Part shown: piece after piece, positions 1 through 11,814 of the stretch | Layout of the letters: every line of letters starts with the position of its first letter | Position numbering within the stretch: the stretch's first letter is position 1 | NCBI GenBank assembly: GCA_949987565.1 | Contig: OX465102.1 | Coordinates: 28,021,768 to 28,085,767, forward strand | Reading direction: 5' to 3' | DNA length: 64,000 nucleotides | DNA from: Luidia sarsii | Lineage: Eukaryota > Echinodermata > Asteroidea > Paxillosida > Luidiidae | Notes under the pieces: generated by a model | Seen by the model: only the letters and a program-made list of their open reading frames with translations | Database searches by the model: none | What the model was told of the DNA's origin: nothing | Made by a program: the position numbers and the translations under genes

Positions 1-321
1 TTGCCCGGATGGTCAGATTATAAGGGCGTTAAACCGACAATTAAAAGTGGTAGAATTTCAACAACGGATAGTTTCAGTCCCACATTTTATTAGGCCTATC
101 GCAAGGTGCCACCATGAACTGATTATCTCCAATCCTCGGCTAATGCAGTCACTGCTGTCCCTTGCTGGTGAAACACATGATTTAAATCCAGTCTATCCTG
201 AAAATATTAATCCGGTTGATCGCTTATAGTACTTGCTCATCATTAATCCCAGTCATTTTTTTCAGTACCTACAGATACAGTGTACTGTCCATCATCAAGT
301 CTCGCACTTCAGGTTTTTGTT

Positions 322-599
322 TACTAGCCTACCGGGCTAGTAAATTCAGTTTTTTGCTAGCCCGTAGCAAGTTTTACTAGCCCTGCAAAATTAATGTTGA
401 ATTGAACACAAGGTTATCAGGTCAAGTGAAACAAAGTGTCAGTTTCTACTTTCTCATCCCCACCCGCATCATTTTTTGCCGCCACACTGCTGGCTACTTT
501 TTACTAGTCCGCCGGGCTAGCAAAGTGGGTCATTTTACTAGCCCGCAGCTGTTTTTACTAGACAATGACCGTCGGGCTAGTGCTAAGGTCGAGTCCTGA
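322..599 (+). repeat. CTAGCCCG-rich dispersed repeat, copy 1
   Basis: A roughly 280-base repeat in which the short word GGGCTAG (or its complement CTAGCCC) recurs at least six times around a unique centre. A second copy at 62132-62417 matches it over almost the whole length in the same orientation, including the centre that begins near AACACAAGGTTAT. No protein is encoded. Family name unknown. Confidence 0.8.
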
Positions 600-709
600 T
601 CATTAATCTGGTCCCTTGTACATCCAAACCATGATTTATCCAGATCACTAATGTATCCAAAAAAATCACTAATTACTAATCCAAAAAATAGGAGGGCATG
701 ATCCCACAC

Positions 710-865
710 ACATCACGTCGCAAATAAACGCGATTATTTGAAAAAAATCTTACTCTTAGTGGAGACCGAATCGCGATTCAACCCCCACTAATAATCGTGT
801 TTATTGTGTCCCCACACGCAAACAAATTGGAATTTGAATCGCGATTCAAATCGCATTCAAATCGT
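710..865 (-). mobile_element. Fragment of foldback family A (GATTTGAATCGCGATTC)
   Basis: Contains the internal words of family A (AATAAACGCGATTATTTG, GAATCGCGATTCAA, CACTAATAATCG) seen in fuller copies at 7808-8236 and 30341-30742, in opposite orientation. The ends are missing, so this is a fragment of a non-coding DNA-transposon-like element. Confidence 0.6.
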
Positions 866-979
866 ATATTGAGAAAGTATATTGTTCATAACATACTGTT
901 CATTGTTCAATCTACAAAGTGGTTCATTACCTGCAGGAAATGTCACAAGTAGGACCCCTGATAATTGAGATTATGGAAT

Positions 980-1500
980 TATCCACACACTGCACATTAC
1001 ATGTACATGTATACAAAGTATGACTTCACTATTAAATGCCTTTGTGTACACACAACCGAACTGCATGTACCCACCCATAAAGTACTGTACATGTACAATC
1101 ACATACTGTATACATGTGCACATGTACAGCTGTACACTTCCTTGTCTGTTACATGTAAGTTCAGAGAACACCATACGTGTACATGTAAATGTATTGCATC
1201 TAGACATTAATTTCATTCTAAAAATAACTATTTCATTTTACATTAGTAATAATGGCTGTATTGTGACTGTGCAGTGGGTTGATTTCAGTGACGGAGGTCC
1301 TCACGGAAAGAAAACTACCAGTGTAGTTAATAATGTCATATAATGTACTGTACCGGAACATGTACCATACATATGCAGTACAAACTACAAAGTACTGATA
1401 AAACTACATGTATTTGAACATGCATGTGCTTTTCTTCGGTTTGCCAGTACATGTACAGTGTACTGTATATATGTACATGTAGTACACTGAACTTTAGGAA
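980..1500. repeat. TGTACATGTACA palindrome cluster
   Basis: Dense imperfect runs of the palindrome TGTACATGTACA and its shorter relatives (TGTACA, TACATGTA), separated by ordinary AT-rich sequence. Reading frames here consist of Met-Tyr-Cys-Thr-Val-His and are artefacts of the repeat. Confidence 0.8.
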
Positions 1501-1680
1501 GTTGAGAAATTATTGTTGCATAAAATTCAATGAGACCACCATTTAAATTTATTGGGAACTTCATAACTCATTGGGCACAATCAAGACTTCAAATCTATGA
1601 GGGGTGCATAAAATGGTTATGTGCGTGTCAACAGGAGGGGGGGGGGATTGGGTAAAAGGTATTTCTGAGTGACCTGCAAT

Positions 1681-1810
1681 CGATTTCACCAAACTCATCG
1701 TAACTTGCGATCAATCGCAAGGCGATGAGCGATGCACAGAAACCATACGGCCTATCACAACTTACGATGGATAAGTTGAGATACGATGCATCGCAAGGTT
1801 TTGTGAAATC
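1681..1810 (+). mobile_element. Small foldback element, family B (about 130 bases)
   Basis: The ends are imperfect inverted repeats: CGATTTCACCAAACTCATCG at the left, and a TTTTGTGAAATC end preceded by ATGCATCGCAAGG at the right. The interior has TGCGATCAATCGCAAG and ACTTACGATGG. Related copies lie at 5800-5921, 13524-13653, 29516-29653 and 32930-33082. Non-coding; probably a MITE. Confidence 0.75.
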
Positions 1811-1938
1811 CAGCCCAGCTGGTCCAGCAGCCAATGTGCATGTTCCGGTAGATATGTGCTGCCCAACATGACTGCAATGCCAATGACTCTATCTCTTCCT
1901 GCCTCTCGGCTCAATGAATTTCCACGAATTTCCGAGGC

Positions 1939-1983
1939 GGAGGGAGGGAGGGAGGGAGGGAGGGAGGGAGGGAGGGAGGGAGG
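1939..1983 (+). repeat. (GGGA)n microsatellite
   Basis: About eleven uninterrupted GGGA/GGAG units, purine-only on the plus strand. Confidence 0.9.
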
Positions 1984-2823
1984 TGGGGAAGGGTGGGGAA
2001 TGTAATTACCGAATCAAACGTCCCTGGCAAATCTCTCACGTAATTATCAGACACTAGCTGTACTGGTTCTGGGTTAAGTGGCCGGCAGTGAGGGGGGGAG
2101 GATTAAGGAAATTTAGACAAACACGACCAGAGAAAGGGGAGTGTGTTGTGGCTTCTCTATCCTAGAATCAGTGTCCGATAAAGAATTAATACTAATAGGC
2201 AAGTCAATCTACATGTACGCATTATGTATTCTGCAGGGGGGAAAAAAACAAACAGAAATTATTTACTCTGTGCAGTCTCACTGATATGGCCGATGTTTAG
2301 CTCTTCTCTGAAATGTTTTCACCCGTTTTACCTCCATCTTTCCGTTTAACTGCTGCACAGTGGGGATGACATTATCTGCGAATGCTAATCGTGCATGTGA
2401 TACAGCGGTCGTCATCTTTGTGATTGCTGCAGAAAATCGTCGCCGGTGCAGTTCCTTTGCCTTTTGGCATGTCCTGCAGGTAGCATTTAGCTTTTCAGGG
2501 AGGGGGGGGGGCTTCCAGAAAAGGTCACATCGTTATTATTGATAGGTTGAGGGTGAGGTTTGGAGGAGGGGGGGGGGGGGGTTTGTCTCTTACGACGAGC
2601 CCCAGACATACAGTATGCATATTTCATGGAAGCATTTCAGAGGCAAATGTTACCTCGGTGCGGCTCTGCATGTACATGACTACAATGTACACAAAACTTC
2701 TGCTGGCTTTTACATTATTCAGCGTGTCTACAGACTATAAATGCGTGATGGATGCCCCAAGAAAAACACTGACAGTGACTGAGTACAAAACAAAAACCAA
2801 CCAGAATTAACAAGCGAAATCAA
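1984..2823. other. No gene recognised
   Basis: Mixed AT-rich sequence with a few G runs (for example a run of about 13 G near 2569). Open frames are short and show no family similarity that I recognise. Confidence 0.5.
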
Positions 2824-3069
2824 ATGAACCATAGGTCTACTAAAAAAAGAAATGGCCATAGATCTACTGTTAAGAGTGGTAAATTGGACACCCCTGTTGG
2901 ATGCCACTTCAATCTTCCCAATCATTCTAGACCCGATATGAGTCTACTGGACATAGAATCTCTAGGTCATCGTAGCGATGCTGTCCATCAAAGCCAGGTT
3001 GAATTGTGGATGAAACATCTTCAGACAATTCAACAAAATGGCCTCAACATCCAGGAGGGGAATGATTAA
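2824..3069 (+). pseudogene. C-terminal GIY-YIG endonuclease remnant of a Penelope-like retroelement
   Basis: This 81-codon frame resembles the tail of the GIY-YIG nuclease of Penelope-like elements: a TPVGCHFNLPNHS block (residues about 23-35), an acidic spacer with DMSLLDIESL, then a VELWMKHLQT block (about 59-68) and a terminal GLN motif. That order (HFN-PxHS, then E-x-W followed by GLN) is what I know from the C-terminus of these reverse transcriptases. No reverse transcriptase domain lies upstream and the frame has no long extension, so it is a truncated, presumably dead copy. The assignment is by motif recall, not by alignment. A pyrimidine-rich stretch follows the stop, as in the tails near 31600, 32380 and 57400. 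Confidence 0.65.
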
Positions 3070-3460
3070 CAACTCAAATTATTACTAATAGTTCCTTCTT
3101 ATTTTTCACTATCCCCCCACTTCTCTATTTGATTCTTTCCCTTAATACATGTACCCCCCCCCCTTTGAATGGAAACGTGGCCTGTGTAGCAAAACTGCAT
3201 CATTGTCCAGGAATACATATGAGATGCATTTCTTTTACTGATGAAAAAAATTCTGAACATTGTTTGGTCAAGATAAACCTTCCTTTCAAAGAATCAATCT
3301 CAAGCCAAAGTGTCTGTTCATTGAACTTAACAAGTTCTATTCATTTAAACCTTTTACATAATTCAATAAATTGCAGGGTCTTTAAGAGACTCCCATAATA
3401 CCCATACAATGCATTCTACAAGTGTCCCCCTTGGCTGGTCCCCAGCTGTCTTCCCTTTTT
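3070..3460 (+). mobile_element. Probable 3' flank of the Penelope-like remnant
   Basis: The first 80 bases after the stop (a cytosine- and thymine-rich stretch with CCCCCCACTTCTCTATTTGAT) match a similar stretch at 32390-32445 that precedes no frame. The rest is AT-rich and unrecognised. Confidence 0.4.
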
Positions 3461-3549
3461 TTAGTGGGAAAGGACACGCAATGTGCACTGTACAGTGGTG
3501 GAGTACCAGTATTGATGAGATGATACCACTATGGGGCTATAATTATGGG

Positions 3550-3760
3550 TGACTTCCCTGTACATGTGTAGGGCCCAGCTGCACAAATCGTACATAGGCC
3601 TATTATGGTACATGTATCTTTTAAGGTTTGAAATTACCTGCCCCAGATACATACATGTATTTAAGTGCATACATGTATTACGTATGTACATTGTATGCAC
3701 ATATGTATTTGTGCATATATGTACATGTACATTGTATGTGTACATTTTTGTACAATGTAC
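3550..3760. repeat. TGTACATGTACA palindrome cluster
   Basis: Runs of GTACATGTAC-type palindromes with ATGTACATTG variants. Open frames on both strands here are artefacts of the repeat. Confidence 0.8.
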
Positions 3761-4274
3761 GCCACCTGTTACCATATGGCTTCCATTTTCAGTATTCAAC
3801 CTGCATTTAAATGGCAAATTTCAACATGTCCTTTAGAACTGGATCTGCCGTGACAAGCATTGAACTGACAAAGCATTCCGGATACAGAATCCAGGAGATA
3901 TCACCCTTAACAATTCAGTTCAGTCTGTCCATGCCCTATAGTTACATGTAGTTAGAGGGCTATAGTCACGGTCCGTTAATGTATTATAATTGACCGATTC
4001 TGCTGCAATATCATTTGTATGCACAGTGCGGCAGGCGGAGTCCACAGGCTGGATCCATAATGCCCAGTTTTCCATTAAAATTGCAGAGTGCGGCCAAATG
4101 CTCGCGTGCATTGCATTATGCATCCATGTGATGAAAGGGTAATATCCTCTGGTCTTAGGCAGGACTCAAGTACACACACAGCTGTTGGACATGTAATAAG
4201 CAGTCTCTCGGATGTTTTAAGAAGTTTTGCTGTGCACTGTTTCTGATGGTCTGTCTGTGACCCTAAATGTGCCA

Positions 4275-4880
4275 CTTCACCATCAACCTTCTCCCCATCC
4301 TCTACATCCTCATCCCCTTAAACCTTCTTTCATTCCCATCCTCCCCATCATTCCCATCCTCTTCATCCTTCTCATCATCCTCATCACCCTCTTCCTTCCC
4401 ATCTTCCCACTCCTCCCCATCCTCCCCATCATTCCCATCCTCCCCATAATTCCCATCCTCCCCATCCTTCTCATCATCCTCGTCACCCTCTTCCTCCCAA
4501 TCTTCCCCATCCTCCCCATCATTCCCATCCTCCTCATCCTCCTCATCCTCCTCATCCTCCTCATCATCCTCATCCTTCCCATCCTCCTCATCCTCCTCAT
4601 CCTCCTCATCACCCCCATCACCCTCTTCCTCCCCATCTTCCCATCATCCCATCCTCCCCATCTTCCCCATCCTCCCAACCTCCCCATCTTCCCCATCTTC
4701 CCCATCCTCCCCATCCTCCCCATCCTCCCCATCCTCCCCATCCTCCCCATCCTCCCCATCCTCCCCATCCTCCTCATCCTCCTCATTCTCCTCATTCTAT
4801 TAATCCTCCCCATCCTCACTATCCTCCCCGTCCTCCTTGCATCCTCTCCGTCCTTATCCTCCTCATCCTCCCAGGAGAGA
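4275..4880 (+). repeat. CCTCCCCAT / CCTCCTCAT minisatellite
   Basis: About 600 bases of CCATCCTC and CATCCTCC units, pyrimidine-rich on the plus strand. It creates a 229-residue Pro/Leu/Ile frame on the plus strand and a 169-residue Arg/Met frame on the minus strand. Both are compositional artefacts: they consist only of the repeat and have no domain. Confidence 0.95.
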
Positions 4881-4899
4881 GAGGAGAGGGCTGGGAGAG

Positions 4900-5580
4900 A
4901 GGGGGTGGAGAGATAGCTGCCGGACAGAGGAATAAGAGGTCAGTCTGTCTACCATCTTACACAGACCAGTAACTCTTCAACTCACACAATCTGCATGTAT
5001 ACGTGTCTAGATGCACATCTGAAGACCCTCAGCTCTTTTTGGTCGCTTCCAGTTCTTCTGATAAATTAATTTACTCCACTGCAAGAGAAACACGGCGGTG
5101 TAAGAAGACAAAAATCTGAAAAAAAAACAGAGCATTCCGTGGAGCGAAGCCGTGTCTCAATAGGGAACACAAACATCCTGATGGGGCATCATACGCTTGC
5201 CTGACTACACTCTGAAGAGGGACAGCCAAGATTTTCTTTGACACTTATTAGAATTTACAGACCTGCAGCCGAAAGGGGTGGGGGGGGGGGTAGGTGGGTG
5301 GATGGGGTTTATTGCCATTTGCCAGAGCAAGGCGGCTGCAATTTTGCAAAGTGCAGTCTGATTTACCAGCAGGTAGTAAGTAATCAGCTGGTAGAGAGGG
5401 AGGTCTGTTCACTGCAGTGTGTGTGTCTATAAGTGACCGACGCCATTTTGTTTTGGGGGGGTTTTTTTTGGTTGACCAGTGCCATTCCTAGGACTGGCCC
5501 AGTAGCCCCAACATTTTGCACTTTTAACAAAAGATAGAGTAATATATGCAAAAATGGTTGCTAATTATATCAACAATTAA
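4900..5580. other. No gene recognised
   Basis: Unique-looking AT-rich sequence with a G run near 5279 and a G8-T8 homopolymer switch near 5454. No coding pattern seen. Confidence 0.5.
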
Positions 5581-5650
5581 GGACGCCGTGATGTTTCCAT
5601 CCTACGCCACGCAGCAGGACCTTTCTCAAAGGCAATTTTGACCTTTCTCA
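5581..5650 (-). mobile_element. Degenerate hammerhead-like repeat
   Basis: In reverse orientation it carries the family core: CCTTTGAGAAAGGTCCTGC followed by a diverged GGATGGAAACATCA. It matches the better copies at 26835-26873 and 57501-57539. Confidence 0.5.
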
Positions 5651-5799
5651 AATTCTTAATTTTCACCCTTTCCAATTTGATCACCCTTTCCACTTATCTA
5701 CACCACCGCGATGAACAACCCCTTCATTTCTATTCTTAATTTTCGTTATTCAACAAAAGATGGCGACTTTGAAGAATTCAATCGGGCAGTGGGAAAAAA

Positions 5800-5921
5800 T
5801 CTCATCGCCGATGTCGTTTACGATCAATCACAAGGCAATGTGCGTTGCCAATTACAACTTATCACGGGTTATCAATCGTAAGTTGAGTTATGATGCGTCA
5901 TAAGGCTTTGTGAAATCCAAC
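5800..5921 (+). mobile_element. Foldback family B copy
   Basis: Shares TTACGATCAATCACAAGGC, TCGTAAGTTGAGTTATGATG and the right end GGCTTTGTGAAATCCA with the copy at 1681-1810. Confidence 0.65.
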
Positions 5922-6484
5922 CCTGATCCCACATAAAGACATGTGCAATCCACTTCAGTATTAATTTGTTTCTTTCTTTCTTTTTTCCCCACGGGATATA
6001 TAGTAAGCAGTTTACATGATAGTGAAGACTGTGTGCCCTACACATGCGTGTAATGCGGCCCCTTGGCACTCGACCAGATTGCAGCGGATTAAGATGGACT
6101 CCACACTGATTGCCGGACCTCATACCGGTACATTACATTGTACATGTACGTCCCTGACCTGACAGCATTCATACGTACGTAACCACAACCGGGGACAGAC
6201 CTTTCCAAGGCTGCTGGGGATAGTGGTATTGGGAAAAGACGAAGAAATGGGTGGGGGTTCCTTCTAATTTCCCCGACAATGGAGCTGTGGGCATAAGACG
6301 ATTAGTGTTCAGGTCATCCCAGGAGCGGGACCCGGCCGATGCCCATGCAGTCATACAAACACAATGTACTGTACACGTACATGTACACGTGCCTGTACAA
6401 TTACATACGTGTACAGTACTTCACTGCATAATGTGCGACTACGGCGTACATTTGCGACAGTTCAGAGGAAGAATCAGAAATTTG

Positions 6485-6652
6485 GAGGGCCTGACATATT
6501 TCAAATCTCACAAGACCTTTCTCAGTAACATGCAAAAAAATGTTGCAAACTGCTTACTGACTAAAATGACCTTTTAAGCAAATATCAAAAATTAGGAGGG
6601 CCTGACGTTTCGATCCGAGCATGGACCTTTCTCAAAGCCAGGATCAATTCTG
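6485..6652 (-). mobile_element. Hammerhead-like repeat, two units in reverse orientation
   Basis: Two successive reverse units begin GGGCCTGACATATTTC and GGGCCTGACGTTTCGATCC. Each runs into GACCTTTCTCA. Between them is the family flank (TGTTGCAAACTGCTTACTGACTAAAATGACC) that normally lies 3' of the core. Confidence 0.7.
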
Positions 6653-6708
6653 TCTTTCAGGAAGGTCCTGCTATAGGATCAAAAGACCAGGCCTTCCGAA
6701 TTTTTGAA

Positions 6709-7318
6709 GACCTTTTCTCAAAAGAAATGTTACAATCTGCACAGTGCATACTGATCGACTTACTGTAAAAGACCAAAGACCTTTCTCAAAGGTAGGACAG
6801 GAAAATAAATAAATGCACAATTTAAATGAGCATAGAGATATTCAACGGCATTTTTATTTTGAATAATACATTCTATTCCTCAGGCACCTCAGTTGGCTTT
6901 AGAATTAGAAAATGGTTCTGTTATTTTTTTACGATGGGTTTTCAATTTATCTATTTTTTTGTTCAAATTCTCTTACAAATCTCATACATGTGTATGGTTG
7001 CAACCCTGGCCCAAGACCTTTTCTCAAAAAAAATGTTTCAATCTGCACAGTGCATACTGATCGACTTACTGTAAAAGACCAAAGACCTTTCTCAAAGGTA
7101 GGACAGGAAAATAAATAAATGCACAATTTAAATGAGCATAGATATTCAACGGCATTTTTATTTTGAATAATACATCCTATTCCTCAGGCACCTCAGTTGG
7201 CTTTAGAATTAGAAAATGGTTCTGTTATTTTTTTACGATGGGTTTTCAATTTATTAATTTTTTTTGTTCAAATTCTCTTTACAAATCTCATACATGTGTA
7301 TGATTGCAATCCTGGCCC
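6709..7318 (+). repeat. Tandem duplication, unit about 306 bases
   Basis: Two nearly identical units start at 6709 and 7015 with GACCTTTTCTCAAAA. Both hold AATCTGCACAGTGCATACTG, CAACGGCATTTTTATTTTG and CTCAGTTGGCTTTAGAATTA. Differences are a few substitutions and one- or two-base indels, so the duplication is recent. Its start word is itself a relative of the hammerhead-like repeat (GACCTTTCTCA). Confidence 0.9.
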
Positions 7319-7807
7319 AAAGTGGATTGCTGTTATTAATTTGGAAGTGACCCTTGGGTTGGACGTGCATTATGGTTCACACCGGCATCTTTGAAGGATT
7401 TCACGGCCATTCAGTGTGATAACAAATTCCGTATCAGAATCTGAATCGGGCACTGCTGTGTTGCCAATGCATTATTCAGGTGATAAATGTGCCAAATGTA
7501 GCGTAACCGGCCACTACTGTGAGCTGACGTGCAGGGAGAATTCCTTGACATGAATTTGCCATTTTGTTCAAACTCCTTGATCCTCCGGACAGCATTATTC
7601 AAATGTTAATCCAGGAGTAATTCTAAAAGTGCATAATTTGTATACCATAGATACCTTTAAATGCATTGTTTTATCGGTGTACATGTACATGTACTGTACA
7701 TTTAAATGTACATGAGTAGGCCTACCGGTATGTAATATATGCATGATTAATCTTCTTCCAAGCTACCGGTATGTGAGTCTAAAAATTATGTTTATTTTGA
7801 CGCATTA
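7319..7807. other. No gene recognised
   Basis: AT-rich unique sequence with one short TGTACATGTAC run near 7680. Confidence 0.5.
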
Positions 7808-8236
7808 GGGCCGTTTCCACTACACCAAAATAAACATGATTATTTGGATCGCGATTTGAATCGAGATTCAAACTCCACTTTTTTTGCATGTGTAGACACA
7901 ATAAACACAATTATTAGTGGGATTTGAATCAATTTGATTCAAACTCCACTATTAGTGAGACTTTTTCCAAATAATCGCATTTATTTGCGACGCGGTGTGT
8001 GTGGGAACGCTCCACTGAATCGCACCGGGATTTTCAATCCCACAATGCACCGCTCACGCTCTGATTGACAGTAAGTGCCGTGCTTGTTTATATATGGCTC
8101 CCGGCAAGGGCCACCCTCAAGGACACGCCCACCATTTGACCACAACTGCTAACCACAATCGGCTCGTGATTTTTTGGCCTGTGTGGACACGACCAACGGT
8201 TTCAAATCGTGATATTTTCATAGTGGAAACAACCCT
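7808..8236 (+). mobile_element. Foldback family A, near full-length copy
   Basis: Bounded by GGGCCGTTTCCACTAC at the left and the inverted end TAGTGGAAACAACCC at the right. Interior words GGATCGCGATTTGAATCGAG, ATTAGTGGGATTTGAATC and CCCACAATGCACCGCTCACG recur in the copies at 27513-27986, 30341-30742 and 38065-38310. No transposase frame; a non-autonomous DNA transposon is likely. Confidence 0.8.
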
Positions 8237-9384
8237 ATTGTATTCTGATTTTCTGAATAATGCACATTTATAGATACATTGTATATTATGATTTTTGCAT
8301 TGAGGAGAATCTACTGTAATTAAATGAAGGTTTAACCTCCTGGGAATATCACCGCATGCCCAGTGCTTTGCTAGATTACCTGCTGAGAAAATATACATTT
8401 GGAGAAATGGTACAAACTTTCAAAGCGCATAGATGCTTTCTTTCTTTTTTTCAAAATGAATCTTTTCTTACAGTACAGTACAGTACAGTTTAGGTCCTCA
8501 TTTTGAAGCTTTAGGCTTCATATGAGTCAGGACTCCTAGGAGCCTGGTGAAACCAGTCTTCGACTGTGTTTCTCTTTTAATCTGCTCAATAGAAAGATCA
8601 CCCAGTAGTCCTGAGATACCTATCCAGGGATCTCGATAGTATGGGACTCTAGGGATAAAAAATAAACTAAGCTTGGTCAAATTTGTATTTTCCCTACGAC
8701 ATATATGAGCTATGTATTTCAGATACTGGACATTAATATAATCCCGTAGTGGTTGACTTTTTGTTATGCACGGATGAATTTGCCGCTTGACAACACATTG
8801 GCAATACACGTACATGTACATGTTTATATAAGTGCAATTACCACGTTTACATTATAATCATTTCTGGTCAGGAGCTTTGGAAACGGAGGTCCTAGGGTCA
8901 CAGTTATTAGGTTAACTTGTTCTTTTCCTGGCATTTGCTGCTGGCCTGGTGTTTCCTGCATGTATGTAATCCTTGTTGTATTTGTCTCGGTAACTCGGGG
9001 TCCATTCTTGTCTCCATTATGTGAAGAATGCCGAATATGATAATGATAATAATAATCATTCTCATCAGCCTAATATCATAATTATAAGTGAAGTAAAGCA
9101 ACAGCTTGTATTTTGCATGACTGACAACGACACTTAACGCCATTAAGACCAGAATGCTGTCCCTGCAAGTGGCGGCCACGGGAGAACTCGTTATTAATCC
9201 CTTTGATGCTAATGACGGCTTTGAATTGTCTCCTGTTACAAACACATTATGGACCTGCCGCATATGATTTCCTACGTGGATTTGAGAACTTAGAATCAAA
9301 ACAGACGTGCGCACAGCTACACTGTACATACATGTACAGTACAGAATTCTAAATATAATCATCTAAAATGAATAGATGTTAGAA
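8237..9384. other. No gene recognised
   Basis: AT-rich; a short (CAGTA)n run near 8471. A 151-codon minus frame at 8907-9362 has no domain I recognise and carries an isoleucine run from an ATT/AAT repeat, so I do not call it a gene. Confidence 0.5.
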
Positions 9385-9426
9385 GGGCTGGCGTTTTGAT
9401 CTAAGGTGGACCTTTCTCAAAGGCTA
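9385..9426 (-). mobile_element. Hammerhead-like repeat core, degenerate
   Basis: Reverse orientation unit with GGCTGGCGTTTTGATCTAAG followed by GACCTTTCTCAAAGGC. No inverted partner. Confidence 0.55.
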
Positions 9427-9659
9427 CAGTCGATAAAAATAAAATCAGATTCCTTTCTACATTTGCATTCAGTGAAAAATTAATATGTATGCTACACATA
9501 ATGTGTACAGTACGGTTTACACTGTATTTATATAAATGTTACACTACACATGTACAGTAATTGTGGTTACTGGGTATAAACATTGTGTGATATAAAAGAA
9601 TCAATGACTTTTGAAATTATTCACTGGAAAGTGGAATGTTGATTTTAGTATTCAGACAA

Positions 9660-9945
9660 CTTAGCTACATGTGTATACTACATGTACATGTACGTATGTA
9701 CAGTTAAGTACATGTACAGACATCTGCATACCATACATCTTAAATACAGAAGTTGGATTTCTGCATTCTAATTCTTGCCATGTCAATGACATACATGTAC
9801 TGTACATGTACATACTGTACAATGTACAATGTACCATGTACGTACATGTACCGTACATGTTCACATACTGTACATACATGTAGCTATACGTATACATGTA
9901 CAATGTACAGTAACTACTAATAAAAGTACATGTACTGTACAGTGC
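9660..9945. repeat. TGTACATGTACA palindrome cluster
   Basis: Dense TACATGTAC and TGTACAGT words over about 280 bases, interrupted by about 70 bases of unique sequence near 9730. Confidence 0.8.
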
Positions 9946-11159
9946 AGCACATGCTAATGTCAATGCACACTAATGTTCATCTCAAGTTGAAGATCTTTAC
10001 TGGGTTTGCTTTCAAGTACTGTACATGTACATGATGCCTTGAGATAAAAAGCAGGCCCCTCCTACATGTATATAAGACTTTTTCACAGTAGTATGCAATT
10101 AAGCGCAGTGAATGCAGTTTGTTCAGCTTGGATTGTGCGTTACAGAGATTCAGATTTTTTTTTTATAATGTTATTGCCCACTGACAAGGTATTGTAGGCA
10201 ATTCATAAGACCAGCCAGCTGCCCTGCACGCGGCATGGACCGATCTGCCCGGTCACCGGTGTGCACTGTGTACCAGCCATCCCTAGCCAGGGGGGGGGGG
10301 GGAGAAAAGGTTTCTAGCAAGGCACGGCACGCGTGGGTAACAAGAAAGCATTTTTTTTTTTCCTGTCAATATTCGCAGAGTGGCCCGGACTTAGAGGGCA
10401 TTTCCGAATGCATCCGTCTGTAGAAATTGGATTTCTAAATGTCAGAGCAACACGTAATTCTCTTCTCTTTTTGTTCCCCTCTTCGATGAGGACATCTGGG
10501 GTGGATTATTTTCTCAAGTTAACGAAATGCCACATCCAAAACCAGTTGTTGAATCTTCAGAGAGGAAGATTGGTTGGTTGGTTAGTTGGTTGGTTCTGCT
10601 GTAATTGCATGGAGGCCTGTTCAAATCTTTTACACTGACAGGAAATGGTATATTGTTGAAGGGAAATCCCTTATTACAAATACAAACAAGTCCTGGGCTG
10701 GCATCAATGAAGGAGGTAATTTCAATGTGATAGGTGACTGTGTCTGTCTGGGCGTAGAGGCCTAGCTGGGCAAGGCCCCCCCGTTGGTGCTGGGTAAATA
10801 TCGGGTGACATGGGGTGGGATAAGGAATAAGGCCAGCTTGGTTAAGATGGGGCGCTCGCTTAATTAAAATCTCCCAAGGTATTTACATGTATATGTACAT
10901 GTGTGCATGTTCAGACACATGCATGCCTGCATTATTGATTGAAGTTGAAGGCATTAATTAATGCACTGTGTGTTCAGTGTACACCCATATATGTACAGTG
11001 ATATTTATAGCCATGCAGATTAATAATTATGTCAATATCATGTATTTGGTACAAAAAATTAATGCATATGTGTACATACATGTAACTTTACACCTCTGAA
11101 CACAATGATATGCACATTAAAATTTAAACATGAAATTTATTCTTGATATACAAAAATGT
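9946..11159. other. No gene recognised
   Basis: Mixed sequence with a G run near 10291, a (GGTT)n stretch near 10572 and scattered TGTACA words. No exon-like segment seen. Confidence 0.5.
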
Positions 11160-11310
11160 TACAAACTGCTTACTAACTAAAATTACCAAAATGTAAATCT
11201 TAAAATTTAGTGGGCCTGATGTTTTGATCCTAGCAGGACCTTTCTCAAAGGCAGAGAAAGGTCCTGCTAGGATCAAAACGTCAGGCCCACTAAATTTTAA
11301 AATTTATTCT
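11160..11310. mobile_element. Head-to-head pair of hammerhead-like repeats (inverted repeat)
   Basis: A reverse unit (GGGCCTGATGTTTTGATCC, then GACCTTTCTCAAAGGC) is followed directly by a forward unit (GAGAAAGGTCCTGCTAGG, then ATCAAAACGTCAGGCCCAC). The arms pair over about 55 bases, including the flanking TAAAATTTAGTGGGCC. The left flank carries the family tail TGTTACAAACTGCTTACTAAC. Confidence 0.85.
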
Positions 11311-11814
11311 TGATTATCCTGGGCTACATGTCGTGTACATCGGCTCAAGCCCATGCTGTTTTCCACCAATGCCCAGCAATTTACGGAACTGGGTAAAATT
11401 ATGAAAATGCAATCAAATTTATAGTATTTATTTGAAATTGAAAAACAAATATATACAAAATTACAAGTACAATAAAAAAAGTATTAAAACAACAAACAGG
11501 ACATCGATCAATCCATAGATATGACATATAACCCCAAGCATAAACAAAAACTGATAGACATGTAAGAAACACAATCAAATCCTCTAGTTACTAGAGATAA
11601 GAATTAAAACCATCGCCTGATATGTACTGATTACTTACGTAGTTAAAACTTGCACATAAACAAAAAGTACATAGCACCAATAGGCAGATACACATGTGCC
11701 GGTACATGCATATATATGCATCTCCTCATTGTCTATCGTTTACCAGTGGACATACCAGTTCATCAAAAGAAAATACACATGGTCACCTGGTGGTATAATA
11801 TCATACTGATATCA
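11311..11814. other. No gene recognised
   Basis: AT-rich sequence without coding pattern or recognisable repeat. Confidence 0.5.

Noticed and set aside
4227..4916. 229-codon plus frame and 169-codon minus frame
   Set aside because: Both are translations of the CCATCCTC minisatellite, with Pro/Leu/Ile or Arg/Met composition only.
6709..7318. CRISPR-like or regular short repeat array
   Set aside because: Only two long units; this is a eukaryotic tandem duplication. No spaced short direct repeats of CRISPR type occur in the window.
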